Below, in pieces: positions 18,984 through 27,953 of a stretch of 42,257 nucleotides of DNA; within the stretch, counting starts at the first letter, position 1; every line of letters begins with the position of its first letter. The position numbers were made by a program, and so were the translations under genes. The stretch is from Candidatus Thioglobus autotrophicus. GTDB lineage: Bacteria; Pseudomonadota; Gammaproteobacteria; PS1; Pseudothioglobaceae. The stretch is taken from the NCBI GenBank assembly GCA_022448455.1, contig JAKUUR010000014.1, positions 1 to 42,257 on the forward strand, in the 5' to 3' direction. Below the pieces are notes generated by a model. It did no database searches. It was not told where the DNA came from and saw nothing but the letters and a program-made list of their open reading frames with translations.

Positions 18984-19910
18984 TTAAAAATTTTCATACC
19001 AATGGTCGGCTATTTGTTTTCGAGTACAAAACCAGACGTCATCAAAAGTTCTAACGTATGCCAAAAACTTTCTCATTGCCATAATTCGACCGGGCCTCCC
19101 TAAGATACGTGCATGCATACCTACGGACATCATTTTAGGGTGCGTTTCTCCTTCCAAATACAGCGCATCAAAGCTGTCCTTGAGGTAGTTAAAGAACTGA
19201 TCACCTGAATTAAATCCTTGGGGAGTAGCAAACCTCATATCGTTAACATCAAGGGTATATGGAATAACTAAATGCTTTTCTTTTTCACTCTTGCCTTCAA
19301 CCCAATAAGGCAAATCGTCATCATAGCTGTCACTGTCATACAAAAAACCTCCCTCTTCAATTACCAGCCTTCTGGTGTTCGGACTATTTCTACCGGTATA
19401 CCAGCCGAGTGGACGTTTACCTAAAAAATCTGTTAACAAAGACATACAGTTTTTGATATGTTCACGTTCTGTTTTTTCATCAATAAACTGATAATCTATC
19501 CAACGAAAACCATGCGCACAAATGTCATAGCTTTTATCAACCAAATAGTCTGCCAGTTCCTGGTTACGGGCAATTGCCACTGCCACAGCAAAAACAGTAA
19601 TAGGGATTTCAAATTCTCGGAAAAGGCCTAATACTCTCCACACCCCTACCCTTGAGCCGTACTCATACAAGGACTCCATACTCATATGTCTCACTCCATC
19701 ATAGGGCTTGGCTCCCACTATCTCTGAAAGGAACGCCTCTGAAGCCTTGTCGCCGTGAAGTATGCAGTTTTCTCCACCTTCCTCATAGTTGAGAACAAAC
19801 TGCAATGCAACACGAGCCTTATTCGGCCACTGAGGATGAATTGAGCCGCTTCCATAACCGGTCATATTGCGTGGGTAATGATCAAGACTTTCAATTAATT
19901 TTTTGTTCAT
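18984..19910 (-). CDS. puuE: PuuE-type allantoinase (polysaccharide deacetylase fold)
   Basis: Encodes 308 residues. It is the metal-independent allantoinase class related to NodB/polysaccharide deacetylases, not the dihydroorotase-like AllB. Marks are MTGYGSGSIHPQWPNKAR, LNYEEGGE, ICAHGFRWIDYQ and GWYTGRNSPNTRRL. It hydrolyses allantoin to allantoate for the allantoicase encoded two genes later. It starts 8 bp after the regulator stop with only a weak AGAG ribosome site, so it is probably coupled to the regulator. Confidence 0.93.
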   Translation of the reverse strand: MNKKLIESLDHYPRNMTGYGSGSIHPQWPNKARVALQFVLNYEEGGENCILHGDKASEAFLSEIVGAKPYDGVRHMSMESLYEYGSRVGVWRVLGLFREFEIPITVFAVAVAIARNQELADYLVDKSYDICAHGFRWIDYQFIDEKTEREHIKNCMSLLTDFLGKRPLGWYTGRNSPNTRRLVIEEGGFLYDSDSYDDDLPYWVEGKSEKEKHLVIPYTLDVNDMRFATPQGFNSGDQFFNYLKDSFDALYLEGETHPKMMSVGMHARILGRPGRIMAMRKFLAYVRTFDDVWFCTRKQIADHWYENF

Positions 19911-19918
19911 ATTTTTCT

Positions 19919-20602
19919 CTAATTAAATATATGGCTATAACTATTTTTTGTCTTGACTTGAACACCAAAGTTTAATGACTGAACGCAGTGATCTAAATGA
20001 ACATTTATTGCTTCACTTGCCTTCTTAATATTATTACTTTTAATGGCCTCAATGAGCTCTTGGTGTTCAGCAAAAGAGCAAAAATTTGATTCACGATCAG
20101 CATATACGGAAGCAGCAAGGGCACTCAGAGGAATTAATGGTTTTAAGCTTTCAACTAGATACTTATTGTCACACAACTCAGCCAAAGTTAAATGAAAATC
20201 GCATGACAACCTGGTGAGCTTTGCAAGTTCTTCAGAATCATGCAACTGCTTCTCTTTGGAAACCATAGAATCAATCTCAGTCAAGTCGAGCTGCTTGTTG
20301 TGATATTTTCCTACCAGAATCATAATGACACCAGTTTCTATGGCTTTCCTTGCCTCATAGATTTGCTTAGTTTCATATTCCGTTGGACAAGCAACACGAA
20401 CGCTTTGATTCTTTTTGTGTATTAAAACACCTGAATCAACTAGCCTATCAAAACCTTGCCTAATCACTGAACGACTATACCCAAACTCTTCTTGTAAAGA
20501 AATTTCAGATAATTTAACTCCAGGGTTGAGTCTCTTCTTTAGTATGGCTTCAAAGATAACCTCAACAACATCGTCAGAACTTGTGCTTAAAGTTGTACTC
20601 AT
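19919..20602 (-). CDS. GntR-family regulator, FCD (FadR-like) subgroup
   Basis: Encodes 227 residues. The N-terminal winged helix (about 12-70) contains LSEISLQEEFGYSRSVIRQ and FDRLVDSGVL. The C-terminal all-helical FCD domain has the expected metal/ligand residues in CDFHLTLAE, AEHQELI and HLDHC. It is the first gene of the purine array, so it probably regulates its own operon. The paired palindromes just upstream have the TTGTNNACAA form common for this subgroup. The effector is unknown; a pathway intermediate such as urate, xanthine or allantoate is a reasonable guess. Confidence 0.88.
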   Translation of the reverse strand: MSTTLSTSSDDVVEVIFEAILKKRLNPGVKLSEISLQEEFGYSRSVIRQGFDRLVDSGVLIHKKNQSVRVACPTEYETKQIYEARKAIETGVIMILVGKYHNKQLDLTEIDSMVSKEKQLHDSEELAKLTRLSCDFHLTLAELCDNKYLVESLKPLIPLSALAASVYADRESNFCSFAEHQELIEAIKSNNIKKASEAINVHLDHCVQSLNFGVQVKTKNSYSHIFN

Positions 20603-20642
20603 AGTATCTTACATATTTATCTTAAGAATCAATAATAACGCT

Positions 20643-20671
20643 ATTGTAGACCTATAAATTTAAATAGTCAA
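20643..20671 (-). promoter_or_regulatory. promoter of the GntR-led purine operon
   Basis: The minus strand has TTGACT (20671-20666), a 17-bp spacer and TACAAT (20648-20643). The transcript would start near 20636 and have a leader of about 34 nt. The palindromes end directly upstream of the -35 box. A third, degenerate half-match (ATTGTAGAC) overlaps the -10 box. Confidence 0.65.
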
Positions 20672-20672
20672 T

Positions 20673-20697
20673 ATTGTTAACAATTATTGTATACAAT
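20673..20697. promoter_or_regulatory. tandem 12-bp palindromes, probable GntR/FCD operator
   Basis: ATTGTTAACAAT (20673-20684) and ATTGTATACAAT (20686-20697) are both perfect palindromes, separated by one base, with centres 13 bp apart. They share the ATTGTNNACAAT frame. FCD-type GntR dimers commonly bind sites of this TTGT-ACAA kind. The position between divergent transcripts suggests joint control of both arms. Confidence 0.72.
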
Positions 20698-20743
20698 ATT
20701 TTAAGTCTAATATTTAGATATTTATAATTATTTACATAATTTT

Positions 20744-20773
20744 TTGCCAAAAAATTATAGACAGGAATATAAT
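20744..20773 (+). promoter_or_regulatory. candidate distal promoter for the nucleoside arm
   Basis: TTGCCA (20744-20749), 18 bp, then TATAAT (20768-20773). It would give a leader of about 145 nt containing complementary segments TGTTTAA and TTAAACA, and GGGTA and TACCC. Its use relative to the proximal promoter cannot be judged from sequence. Confidence 0.45.
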
Positions 20774-20854
20774 GATTAAAACTTGGGTATTTGTTTAAAA
20801 ATTCCAGAACCCTAGGTTAAACACAGAAGAATTTTTACCCGTCTTTCTTAATGG

Positions 20855-20883
20855 TTGATTTCTAAAATTTTTATAACTATAAA
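20855..20883 (+). promoter_or_regulatory. candidate proximal promoter for the nucleoside arm
   Basis: TTGATT (20855-20860), 17 bp, then TATAAA (20878-20883). The predicted start near 20890 leaves a short leader with the AAGGAGAAG ribosome site at about 20911-20919, ahead of ATG 20924. This is the simpler promoter of the two. Confidence 0.5.
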
Positions 20884-20923
20884 GTAAGATAAAAATACAT
20901 AACATAAACCAAGGAGAAGAAAA

Positions 20924-21955
20924 ATGAAACACACGAAAAGCTCACGATTAGGTGGGTTAATTAAAAAAACAAGTCTGGCTTTGATTGCTGGCGCATTTGT
21001 CTTATCTGCGTCTATAGCGCAAGCTGATATTAAGCCTGCCGTAGTATACGACATTGCCGGTAAGAACGACCAATCTTTCAATGAAGCTGTATTTGTAGGA
21101 ATAACTAAGTATATGAATGATACTGGTATTGCTGTTACAGAACTTGAGCCTACAAACGCTGCTCAAGTAGAACAAAGCTTGAAGAAGCTCGCTTCACGTG
21201 GTTATGAACCTATCGTCGCTGTTGGTTTTGCCATGGCTAATGCGGTGCAAGCCGCTGCTGAAGCTTATCCGGATACAAAATTCACTCTAATTGATATGGT
21301 TGTAGGATTACCTAATGTTCAGAACGTGTTATACAAAGAGCATGAAGGCTCCTTCCTTGTCGGTGTGTTGGCAGCCATGAATTCCAAGACTGGCACTGTA
21401 GGTTTTATCGGCGGTATGGATATTCCTTTGATTAGCCGCTTTGAGTGTGGCTATAAGCAAGGTGTTAAATGGCAAGATAGCTCTATGAATGTACTTGCTA
21501 ATATGACTGGCTCAACCCCGGCAGCATTTGGTAACCCATCTAAAGGTGGTGAATTGACCCGTACCCAGATCCAAAATGGAGCTGATGTGGTCTATGCAGC
21601 TGCAGGTGGCACAGGTTCCGGCGTCTATCAAGCCGCTGCCGATGCAGGTGTTCTGGCTATCGGTGTTGACTCAAATCAGAACTGGATGCAACCTGGCACT
21701 ATGCTAACCTCTATGTTAAAGAGAGTAGGAGAAGCCGCTTATGATAGCTATGAAGCAGCAAACAATGGTACCTGGGAAGCTGGCTTTAGAATTCTAGGAC
21801 TTGCTGAGGATGGTGTTGGTTGGGCTCTAGACGAGTACAACCGTGACCTAATCACTCCAGAAATGGAAGCACGCGTAAATGAAGCCAGAGACGCAATTAT
21901 TGCTGGCGACATTGTAGTACATGATTACATGGCGGATGATAGCTGCCCAATCTAA
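20924..21955 (+). CDS. BMP-family periplasmic substrate-binding protein (nucleoside importer)
   Basis: Encodes 343 residues. The signal peptide ends at SIAQA|DIK (after A34) with no lipobox, so the protein is probably soluble in the periplasm. The mature start AVVYDIAGKNDQSFNEAVFVG matches the PnrA/BMP nucleoside-binding type. The remainder shows VGFIGGMDIPLISRFECGYKQG, typical of the family. An AAGGAGAAG site precedes the ATG. It heads the plus-strand nucleoside operon, and a strong stem-loop separates it from the ATPase gene. Nucleosides are the likely ligands because cytidine deaminase and phosphorylase genes follow. Confidence 0.9.
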   Translation: MKHTKSSRLGGLIKKTSLALIAGAFVLSASIAQADIKPAVVYDIAGKNDQSFNEAVFVGITKYMNDTGIAVTELEPTNAAQVEQSLKKLASRGYEPIVAVGFAMANAVQAAAEAYPDTKFTLIDMVVGLPNVQNVLYKEHEGSFLVGVLAAMNSKTGTVGFIGGMDIPLISRFECGYKQGVKWQDSSMNVLANMTGSTPAAFGNPSKGGELTRTQIQNGADVVYAAAGGTGSGVYQAAADAGVLAIGVDSNQNWMQPGTMLTSMLKRVGEAAYDSYEAANNGTWEAGFRILGLAEDGVGWALDEYNRDLITPEMEARVNEARDAIIAGDIVVHDYMADDSCPI

Positions 21956-21973
21956 CTACTAGTTTTATCCATT

Positions 21974-22003
21974 AATACATCCGACCTTAGGGTCGGATGT
22001 ATT
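21974..22003 (+). terminator. 13-bp stem-loop after the nucleoside-binding protein gene
   Basis: AATACATCCGACC (21974-21986) pairs perfectly with GGTCGGATGTATT (21991-22003) around a TTAG loop. Only a weak U stretch follows. It probably stabilises or partly terminates the binding-protein message so that this subunit is made in excess of the membrane components. Confidence 0.78.
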
Positions 22004-22051
22004 ATATGTACGACTATAAAATATTATTGTATTTAGTTTAGAATTACAACT

Positions 22052-23608
22052 ATGGACAATTCTCATATAGCAATTGAACTAATCGATGTAGACAAACATT
22101 TCGGTGCCGTTCATGCCAATGACAAAGTATCTCTGACTGTTAAGACTGGAACTATCCATGGCATTGTAGGCGAGAATGGCGCCGGTAAATCAACATTGAT
22201 GAGTATTTTGTACGGCTTTTATCAGGCAGACTCAGGGCATATTAAAGTCTTTGAGAAAGACTGCAAATTTACTAGCTCACGTCAATCTATCGACGCGGGT
22301 ATTGGTATGGTTCATCAGCACTTTATGTTAGTTGAAAACTTTACTGTACTAGAAAACGTCATTTTGGGAACTGAGGGTGGCGCCTTAATCTCAGAAAGCT
22401 TAGAAAAAGCTCGCAAAGAGCTTACACGTCTTGGTGTTGAATATGGTCTGGAAGTAGATTTAGATACACCCGTTGAATCACTATCGGTAGGAATACTGCA
22501 AAGAGTTGAAATTCTCAAGGGTTTATATAAAGGCGCCAAGATTCTAATCTTGGATGAACCCACAGGTGTACTAACACCCCAAGAAACAGATGAGCTTTTT
22601 CGTATCTTTACTTCACTAAAAGAGCAAGGCGTAACCATCATTTTAATTACTCATAAGCTCCGCGAGATCATGAGCATCACAGACCAAGTGTCAGTCATGC
22701 GTGATGGAAAAATGGTAGCGCATCGACAAACAAATGAAACCAGCTTTGAAGAGCTAGCTGAATTAATGATCGGCCGCAAAGTATTGCTAAATATAGATAA
22801 ATCAGAATCAAAAAGTGGTTCACCAGTACTGAAAGTAAAAAACCTACATGTCTCAAACGAACAAGGTATTGAACGTGTTAAAGATGTCAGTTTTGAAGTC
22901 TGTTCTGGTGAAGTTCTTGGGATTGCCGGTGTTACCGGAAATGGTCAAGGGACGCTATTGAAAGCTTTAACCGGTATTTTGCCTTTGACTGAAGGCAGTA
23001 TTGAAGTCTTTGGTGAAATCATAACTTCTAATAATCATCTTGGACCCAAAATATTGCGTGAATTGGGTATAGCACATGTACCAGAAGATCGTCAAAGGAT
23101 GGGTTTGATTACTGAATTTAGTGCCAGTGAATCAGCCCTCCTAGGTTATCACAATGACAAACAGCTCAATCAAGGATTATGGCTTAAAAAATCATTAGTA
23201 AGGGACAACTGTGAATCTTTAATGTCTGCCTTTGATGTGCGTCCAGCAGACCCTAAACTAAAATCATCTAATTTTTCGGGTGGCAACCAACAAAAACTCA
23301 TTGTAGCTCGAGAATTCGAACGCAATCCTGAAGTCTTAATTATTGGTCAGCCGACCCGTGGAGTCGACATTGGTGCCATTGAATTTATTCATAAGAGGAT
23401 TATTGCTATGCGAGATGCAGGCAAAGCTGTTGTTCTGGTTTCTGTTGAATTAGAAGAAATTATGTCGCTCAGTGATCGTATCATTGTTATGTGTGATGGA
23501 CAAATTACCGGCAAAGTGGATGCGATAGATGCCGAAGAGCGCACACTAGGTATGATGATGGCCAACGTACTGAATCCATCAGAAACAAACCAAGAGGCAC
23601 AGCCATGA
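22052..23608 (+). CDS. ABC importer ATPase, nucleoside importer (two domains)
   Basis: Encodes 518 residues with tandem ATPase domains. Domain 1: Walker A GENGAGKST (40-48), LSVGILQRVE, LILDEPTGVLTP. Domain 2: degenerate GVTGNGQGT, SGGNQQKLIVAREF and LIIGQPTRGVDIG. This is the standard architecture of BMP-type nucleoside importers. It is more canonical in its second domain than the purine-arm ATPase (TRGVDIG rather than TWGVDAG). Its stop overlaps the next permease start by 4 nt. Confidence 0.92.
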   Translation: MDNSHIAIELIDVDKHFGAVHANDKVSLTVKTGTIHGIVGENGAGKSTLMSILYGFYQADSGHIKVFEKDCKFTSSRQSIDAGIGMVHQHFMLVENFTVLENVILGTEGGALISESLEKARKELTRLGVEYGLEVDLDTPVESLSVGILQRVEILKGLYKGAKILILDEPTGVLTPQETDELFRIFTSLKEQGVTIILITHKLREIMSITDQVSVMRDGKMVAHRQTNETSFEELAELMIGRKVLLNIDKSESKSGSPVLKVKNLHVSNEQGIERVKDVSFEVCSGEVLGIAGVTGNGQGTLLKALTGILPLTEGSIEVFGEIITSNNHLGPKILRELGIAHVPEDRQRMGLITEFSASESALLGYHNDKQLNQGLWLKKSLVRDNCESLMSAFDVRPADPKLKSSNFSGGNQQKLIVAREFERNPEVLIIGQPTRGVDIGAIEFIHKRIIAMRDAGKAVVLVSVELEEIMSLSDRIIVMCDGQITGKVDAIDAEERTLGMMMANVLNPSETNQEAQP

Positions 23609-24705
23609 CTCGTGATACTCGTCTAGCCTGGATTAATGGTTTGATGTTGCCACTACTTAATGTCTTAACTGCATTTGCTGCCATAGCTATCGTTTTTGTA
23701 TTTATCAATGTGGACCCTATTGAAGCTGCCAAAATTGTTATATACGGTACCCTTGGTTACGAAGAAGGGATTGGTTACACTCTGTATTACGCTACCAACT
23801 TTGTTTTTACCGGTTTAGCTGTTGCTGTTGCCTTTCATGCAGGGTTATTCAATATTGGCGGGGAAGGACAGGCCTATGTTGGTGGACTCGGTGTTGCTCT
23901 GGTAGTTCTAGCTTTCGATCCGAGTATAAGTCCCTGGATTGTTATCCCTGCGAGCATCATGGGTAGCCTACTATTTGGCGCCTTATGGGCTATCGTGCCA
24001 GGCTACCTGCAAGCTTATAGGGGGAGTCACATAGTCATCACCACGATCATGTTTAATTTCATAGCTTCGGCTTTGATGGTCTATATGTGTGTTCACGTGC
24101 TACGTGAAGTTGGACAAATGAACCCTCAAAGCAAGATGTTTCCTGAAACAGCATGGCTGCCATTTATTCATGACGTTTTCGCTGGAATAGGTTACAAGAT
24201 AGCCCCTTCACCTTTAAATTTATCAATAGTGCTGGCGTTACTTTTCTCACTATTGGTGTGGATTTTCCTTTGGCATACTCGCTGGGGTTACGCCATACGT
24301 GCCACAGGAAAAAACACTACTGCAGCAGTGTATGGTGGAATTAAACCGAAAAAAGTTATTGTCATAACTATGTGTATTTCTGGTGCCTTAGCAGGCTTAG
24401 TCGCTGTAAATGAACTGTTAGGTTATCAGCATCGTCTGATGTTGGATTTCCAATATGGCTATGGGTTCGGTGGTATAGCAGTGGCATTAATGGGTCGAAA
24501 CCATCCAGCAGGCATCCTAGTCGCTGCATTATTGTTTGGCATACTCTATCAGGGAGGGATGGAGCTAGCCTTTGAGCTACCAAACGTTTCTCGACACATA
24601 GTGGTTGTTATGCAGGGTTTAGTGATACTTTTTTGTGGTGCCTTGGAGTATATATATAAACCCTGGTTGGTTCGTTTTTTAGCACCTGTAGAGGTAAGCG
24701 AATGA
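23605..24705 (+). CDS. ABC importer permease, nucleoside importer (larger subunit)
   Basis: Encodes 366 residues with about 8-10 membrane segments. FHAGLFNIGGEGQAYVGGLG near 75-95 and IRATGKNTTAAVYGG near 230 are the family blocks. It starts in an ATGA overlap with the ATPase gene and ends in one with the next permease. It forms the membrane channel together with that protein. Confidence 0.9.
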   Translation: MTRDTRLAWINGLMLPLLNVLTAFAAIAIVFVFINVDPIEAAKIVIYGTLGYEEGIGYTLYYATNFVFTGLAVAVAFHAGLFNIGGEGQAYVGGLGVALVVLAFDPSISPWIVIPASIMGSLLFGALWAIVPGYLQAYRGSHIVITTIMFNFIASALMVYMCVHVLREVGQMNPQSKMFPETAWLPFIHDVFAGIGYKIAPSPLNLSIVLALLFSLLVWIFLWHTRWGYAIRATGKNTTAAVYGGIKPKKVIVITMCISGALAGLVAVNELLGYQHRLMLDFQYGYGFGGIAVALMGRNHPAGILVAALLFGILYQGGMELAFELPNVSRHIVVVMQGLVILFCGALEYIYKPWLVRFLAPVEVSE

Positions 24706-25667
24706 ATGAATTTCTATTAAATACTTTAGATGCCACATTAAGGTACAGTACACCTCTCATATTTGCATCCATGGCAGGATTATTTAGCGAACGTTCTGGT
24801 GTTGTTGATATTGGCTTAGAAGGAAAAATGCTAATCGCAGCCTTTATTTCTGCAGCTGCAGCTTCAGTATTTGGATCACCATGGATTGGTTTGGGTGCAG
24901 CGATTATAGCCTCCTGTATTTTTGCTATGGTTCATGGTTTTGCCACCATTACCCACAAAGGAAATCAAATTGTGAGCGGTGTAGCCATCAACATAATGGC
25001 GTCAGGGCTGACGATGGTTTTGGGTTTGGCATGGTTCAAGCAAGGAGGACAGACGCCCGCTCTTGCAAATGATGAAAGATTTCTTTCTATCACATTGCCA
25101 GGTGTTGATATTATTGACTATATTCCAATTTTAGGAGATATATATAGGGAATTGATTAGTGGTCACAACATTTTGGTTTATTTAGCTCTTCTAATAGTTC
25201 CACTGGTCTGGTGGGTTGTATACCGAACCCGATTCGGGCTACGTCTACGAGCCGTAGGTGAGAATCCTAAAGCTGTCGATACTGCGGGTTTGTCTGTTGA
25301 TAGATTGCGCTATAAGGCATTACTAATAGGTGGAATTTTATGTGGCATCGGAGGCGCATATATTGCCACAGCCCACAACGCTCAGTTCACAAAAGACATG
25401 ACTGCAGGAGCAGGATTTATTGCTTTGGCTGCTTTAATATTCGGAAAATGGCGTCCATATACAGTCCTATCTGCATGTTTTTTATTTAGTTTTCTAAAGG
25501 CTTTAGAGGACCGCTTGCAAAGTGTAGTTATTCCCGGTATTGGTGAAATTCCAGTGCAGTTTATTGAGGCTACTCCTTACATATTAACCGTCATCTTGTT
25601 GGCTGGTTTTATTGGGAGAGCAATACCACCTAAGGCCGTTGGAGAACCTTATATTAAGGAGTTATAG
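24702..25667 (+). CDS. ABC importer permease, nucleoside importer (smaller subunit)
   Basis: Encodes 321 residues. SERSGVVDIGLEGKMLIAAF near 28-47 and the coupling loop RLRAVGENPKAVDTAGLSV identify the smaller BMP-type permease. It overlaps the preceding permease by 4 nt and ends 2 bp before cytidine deaminase, so transport and the first catabolic step are coupled. No catalytic domain is fused. Confidence 0.9.
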   Translation: MNEFLLNTLDATLRYSTPLIFASMAGLFSERSGVVDIGLEGKMLIAAFISAAAASVFGSPWIGLGAAIIASCIFAMVHGFATITHKGNQIVSGVAINIMASGLTMVLGLAWFKQGGQTPALANDERFLSITLPGVDIIDYIPILGDIYRELISGHNILVYLALLIVPLVWWVVYRTRFGLRLRAVGENPKAVDTAGLSVDRLRYKALLIGGILCGIGGAYIATAHNAQFTKDMTAGAGFIALAALIFGKWRPYTVLSACFLFSFLKALEDRLQSVVIPGIGEIPVQFIEATPYILTVILLAGFIGRAIPPKAVGEPYIKEL

Positions 25668-25669
25668 GT

Positions 25670-26065
25670 ATGCATGAAGATAACTATATTGCATTATTAA
25701 AAGAAGCCATGAATAAGGCTTACGTGCCCTACTCTAATTATCCTGTGGGTGCTTTAGTGGTTACTGACAAGGGAAACACTTATAGCGGTTGTAACGTTGA
25801 GAATGCAAGCTATCCGGAAGGACACTGTGCAGAAACAGCGGCCATCGCGTCAATGGTGATGGCAGGTGAAAAGAACATCAAAATGATTTATGTTATGAGT
25901 CAAAATGATCAAGGCGGTTGTCCCTGTGGTGGCTGTCGTCAACGCATACGAGAATTTTCTAACATCAATACACAAGTTATCTTGTGTTCCCCTAGCAGCG
26001 TACAACAGCGATTACTTCTTGCTGACTTGTTGCCTAATTCATTCGGACCAGAGCATTTGCCATGA
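25670..26065 (+). CDS. cdd: cytidine deaminase
   Basis: Encodes 131 residues, the size of homotetrameric cytidine deaminases. Zinc ligands are C53 (in GHCAETAAI, with catalytic E55), C86 and C89 (in CPCGGCRQR). It converts cytidine and deoxycytidine to uridine and deoxyuridine. It overlaps the phosphorylase start by 4 nt. It shows that the imported mix includes pyrimidine nucleosides. Confidence 0.94.
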   Translation: MHEDNYIALLKEAMNKAYVPYSNYPVGALVVTDKGNTYSGCNVENASYPEGHCAETAAIASMVMAGEKNIKMIYVMSQNDQGGCPCGGCRQRIREFSNINTQVILCSPSSVQQRLLLADLLPNSFGPEHLP

Positions 26066-26865
26066 GTCAGGTTGAAGACTGTATTAAAGTTATTAGCAAA
26101 TCTGCAAAGGGTTTCAGACCTCAGGTGGGCTTAATACTAGGTTCTGGATTGGGTCAATTTTGTGACCATGTTGAGGTTGTTGCCAGTATTGACTTTGATG
26201 AATTGCCAGGATTTCCTGTCGCCGGTGTAGGCGGTCATGCAGGTAAGCTATTTTTAGGTCAAGTAAGTGGTATCGATATTGCAATTCTACAAGGACGAGC
26301 TCACTATTATGAAAAAGGAAAGGCCAATACAATGGCTGTAGCTATTCAAACCCTTAATGTTATGGGTTGCCAATCTTTAGTAATAACTAATGCTGCCGGA
26401 AGTTTAAATTCTAATGCCACTCCGGGAAGCGTAATGCTGATAACTGATCACATTAATATGACCGGTGTTTCACCGTTATTTGGTGTTGAAAGCAATCAAC
26501 GTTTTGTAGACATGAGTGAGGCTTACAGTCATGACTTGAATGATGCTATGCGCTCTGCAGCTAAAGCTAATGATATTAATTTACATGAAGGCATCTATGC
26601 CTGGATGAGTGGTCCGCAATTCGAAACTCCTGCAGAAATTCGCGCTCTCAAAACTTTAGGTGCAGATGCGGTTGGTATGTCGACCGTCCCAGAGGTCATT
26701 CTCGCTCGCCATCAAGGCCTATCTTTGTGTGCCCTTTCAGTGATTACTAACTATGCAGCAGGTATGAGTAAAACAGCTCTTAGTCACGAACAAACGATTT
26801 CTTTTGCAAGCCAGGCTGCAGATACTGTAGAGTGTTTACTGATTGCCTACCTTAAAGGCCAATAA
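26062..26865 (+). CDS. purine nucleoside phosphorylase (PNP-II type)
   Basis: Encodes 267 residues of the trimeric inosine/guanosine phosphorylase class (human PNP, E. coli XapA). Motifs are GLILGSGLGQFCDHV, GGHAGKLFLG, LQGRAHYYEKG (phosphate/His), ITNAAGSLN, MSGPQFETPAEIRAL and VGMSTVPEVILARH. It splits purine (deoxy)nucleosides to base plus (deoxy)ribose-1-phosphate. The base can go to Hpt or to the minus-arm enzymes, and the sugar to phosphopentomutase. Adenosine is a poor substrate for this class, which fits with add in the same operon. Confidence 0.93.
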   Translation: MSQVEDCIKVISKSAKGFRPQVGLILGSGLGQFCDHVEVVASIDFDELPGFPVAGVGGHAGKLFLGQVSGIDIAILQGRAHYYEKGKANTMAVAIQTLNVMGCQSLVITNAAGSLNSNATPGSVMLITDHINMTGVSPLFGVESNQRFVDMSEAYSHDLNDAMRSAAKANDINLHEGIYAWMSGPQFETPAEIRALKTLGADAVGMSTVPEVILARHQGLSLCALSVITNYAAGMSKTALSHEQTISFASQAADTVECLLIAYLKGQ

Positions 26866-26873
26866 TATTTTAA

Positions 26874-27944
26874 ATGAAGACTAACAAGCTAAATACTGAA
26901 GACTCGATTATCAACAAAAAATTCGCTGAGGATGACAAAAAAGTTATTTCTTATCCAAAAATGGAAGTAGAAAATTACCCTAATGGTGAGTCCAATATTA
27001 AGCGTAACCTAGGTGTCGAATTTCAGAAAGGTAAGATTGCCAATATCTCTATCAATCGAAGTGCTATAGAGCGTCGATGTGCGAATTACGGTGTACGCCG
27101 TAGTATTAAAAAACAACAACAGGCGGCATGGTTACTCAAAGCTATCACCTTGATTGACCTGACAACATTGTCCGGTGATGATACCGAAGCTCGTGTTCGA
27201 CGTCTTTGCAGTAAAGCTAAGCAACCCTTAAACCCTAACTTAAAAAAGGATTTAGCTGTCGAATCTCTTGAAATAAGTGTAGCTGCAGTTTGCGTTTACC
27301 ACGACATGTTGAATGCTGCAAACAAAGCCCTAAAAGACTCAGAAGTGAAATTAGCTGCCGTATCTACTGGTTTTCCTGCAGGGCTCTCCCCCCTACCCTT
27401 AAGGATGCAAGAAATTGAATATTCAGTTTCTTCTGGTGCAGATGAGATCGATATAGTGATAAGCCGCCGTCACGTTTTAGAAGGCAATTGGAAGGCGCTA
27501 TACAAAGAAGTTAAAGATTTCCGTGAGAAGTGTGGCACAGCACTCATGAAAACTATTTTAGCGACTGGCGAGCTAGGGAATCTTAGTAACATTGCCAAAG
27601 CTTCTCAGGTTTGCATGATGGCCGGAGCTGACTTCATCAAAACGTCTACTGGAAAGGAGCCTGTCAATGCGACCTTGCCAGCGAGTTTGGTTATGGCTCG
27701 CATGATTCGCAATTTTTATGAAGAGACTGGTTGCCGCATTGGTTTCAAAGCAGCAGGTGGTATCAGTGACAGCAAGACAGCGTTAGTTTACATGACCATG
27801 ATTAAAGAAGAACTGGGACGACGCTGGTTGGAGCCAGACCTATTTAGATTTGGTGCATCTAGCTTACTGGGTGATATTGAACGTCAGCTTGATCATTTTT
27901 CTAGTGGTTATTATTCAGCTTCTTACCGACACCCTCTAACATAG
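26874..27944 (+). CDS. deoC: deoxyribose-phosphate aldolase, long animal-like type
   Basis: Encodes up to 356 residues; the compact E. coli enzyme has 259. It cleaves 2-deoxyribose-5-phosphate to acetaldehyde and glyceraldehyde-3-phosphate. The Schiff-base lysine is K256 in DFIKTSTGK, and a second active Lys lies in IGFKAAGGI. The blocks QQAAWLLKAITLIDLTTLSG, KTILATGELG and GADFIKTSTGKEPVNAT closely resemble animal DERA. The first 40 residues are charged and not part of that fold. The start is uncertain: neither ATG 26874 nor ATG 26961 has a good ribosome site. It is followed directly by the ALDH16 gene. Confidence 0.92.
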   Translation: MKTNKLNTEDSIINKKFAEDDKKVISYPKMEVENYPNGESNIKRNLGVEFQKGKIANISINRSAIERRCANYGVRRSIKKQQQAAWLLKAITLIDLTTLSGDDTEARVRRLCSKAKQPLNPNLKKDLAVESLEISVAAVCVYHDMLNAANKALKDSEVKLAAVSTGFPAGLSPLPLRMQEIEYSVSSGADEIDIVISRRHVLEGNWKALYKEVKDFREKCGTALMKTILATGELGNLSNIAKASQVCMMAGADFIKTSTGKEPVNATLPASLVMARMIRNFYEETGCRIGFKAAGGISDSKTALVYMTMIKEELGRRWLEPDLFRFGASSLLGDIERQLDHFSSGYYSASYRHPLT

Positions 27945-27953
27945 GATTAACCC

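Larger units (their letters stand above)
20603..20923. promoter_or_regulatory. divergent control region of the two purine/nucleoside arms
   Basis: These 321 bp separate the regulator gene and the plus-strand binding-protein gene. They are very AT-rich and hold the paired palindromes, one clear minus promoter and two plausible plus promoters (listed separately). I see no coding region or RNA gene in them. An 8-codon reading frame at 20772 overlaps a -10 element and is not credible. Confidence 0.7.

Noticed and set aside
20772-20798. Short leader peptide frame (8 codons) in the divergent region
   Set aside because: It overlaps a candidate -10 box, has no ribosome site and no run of regulatory codons.
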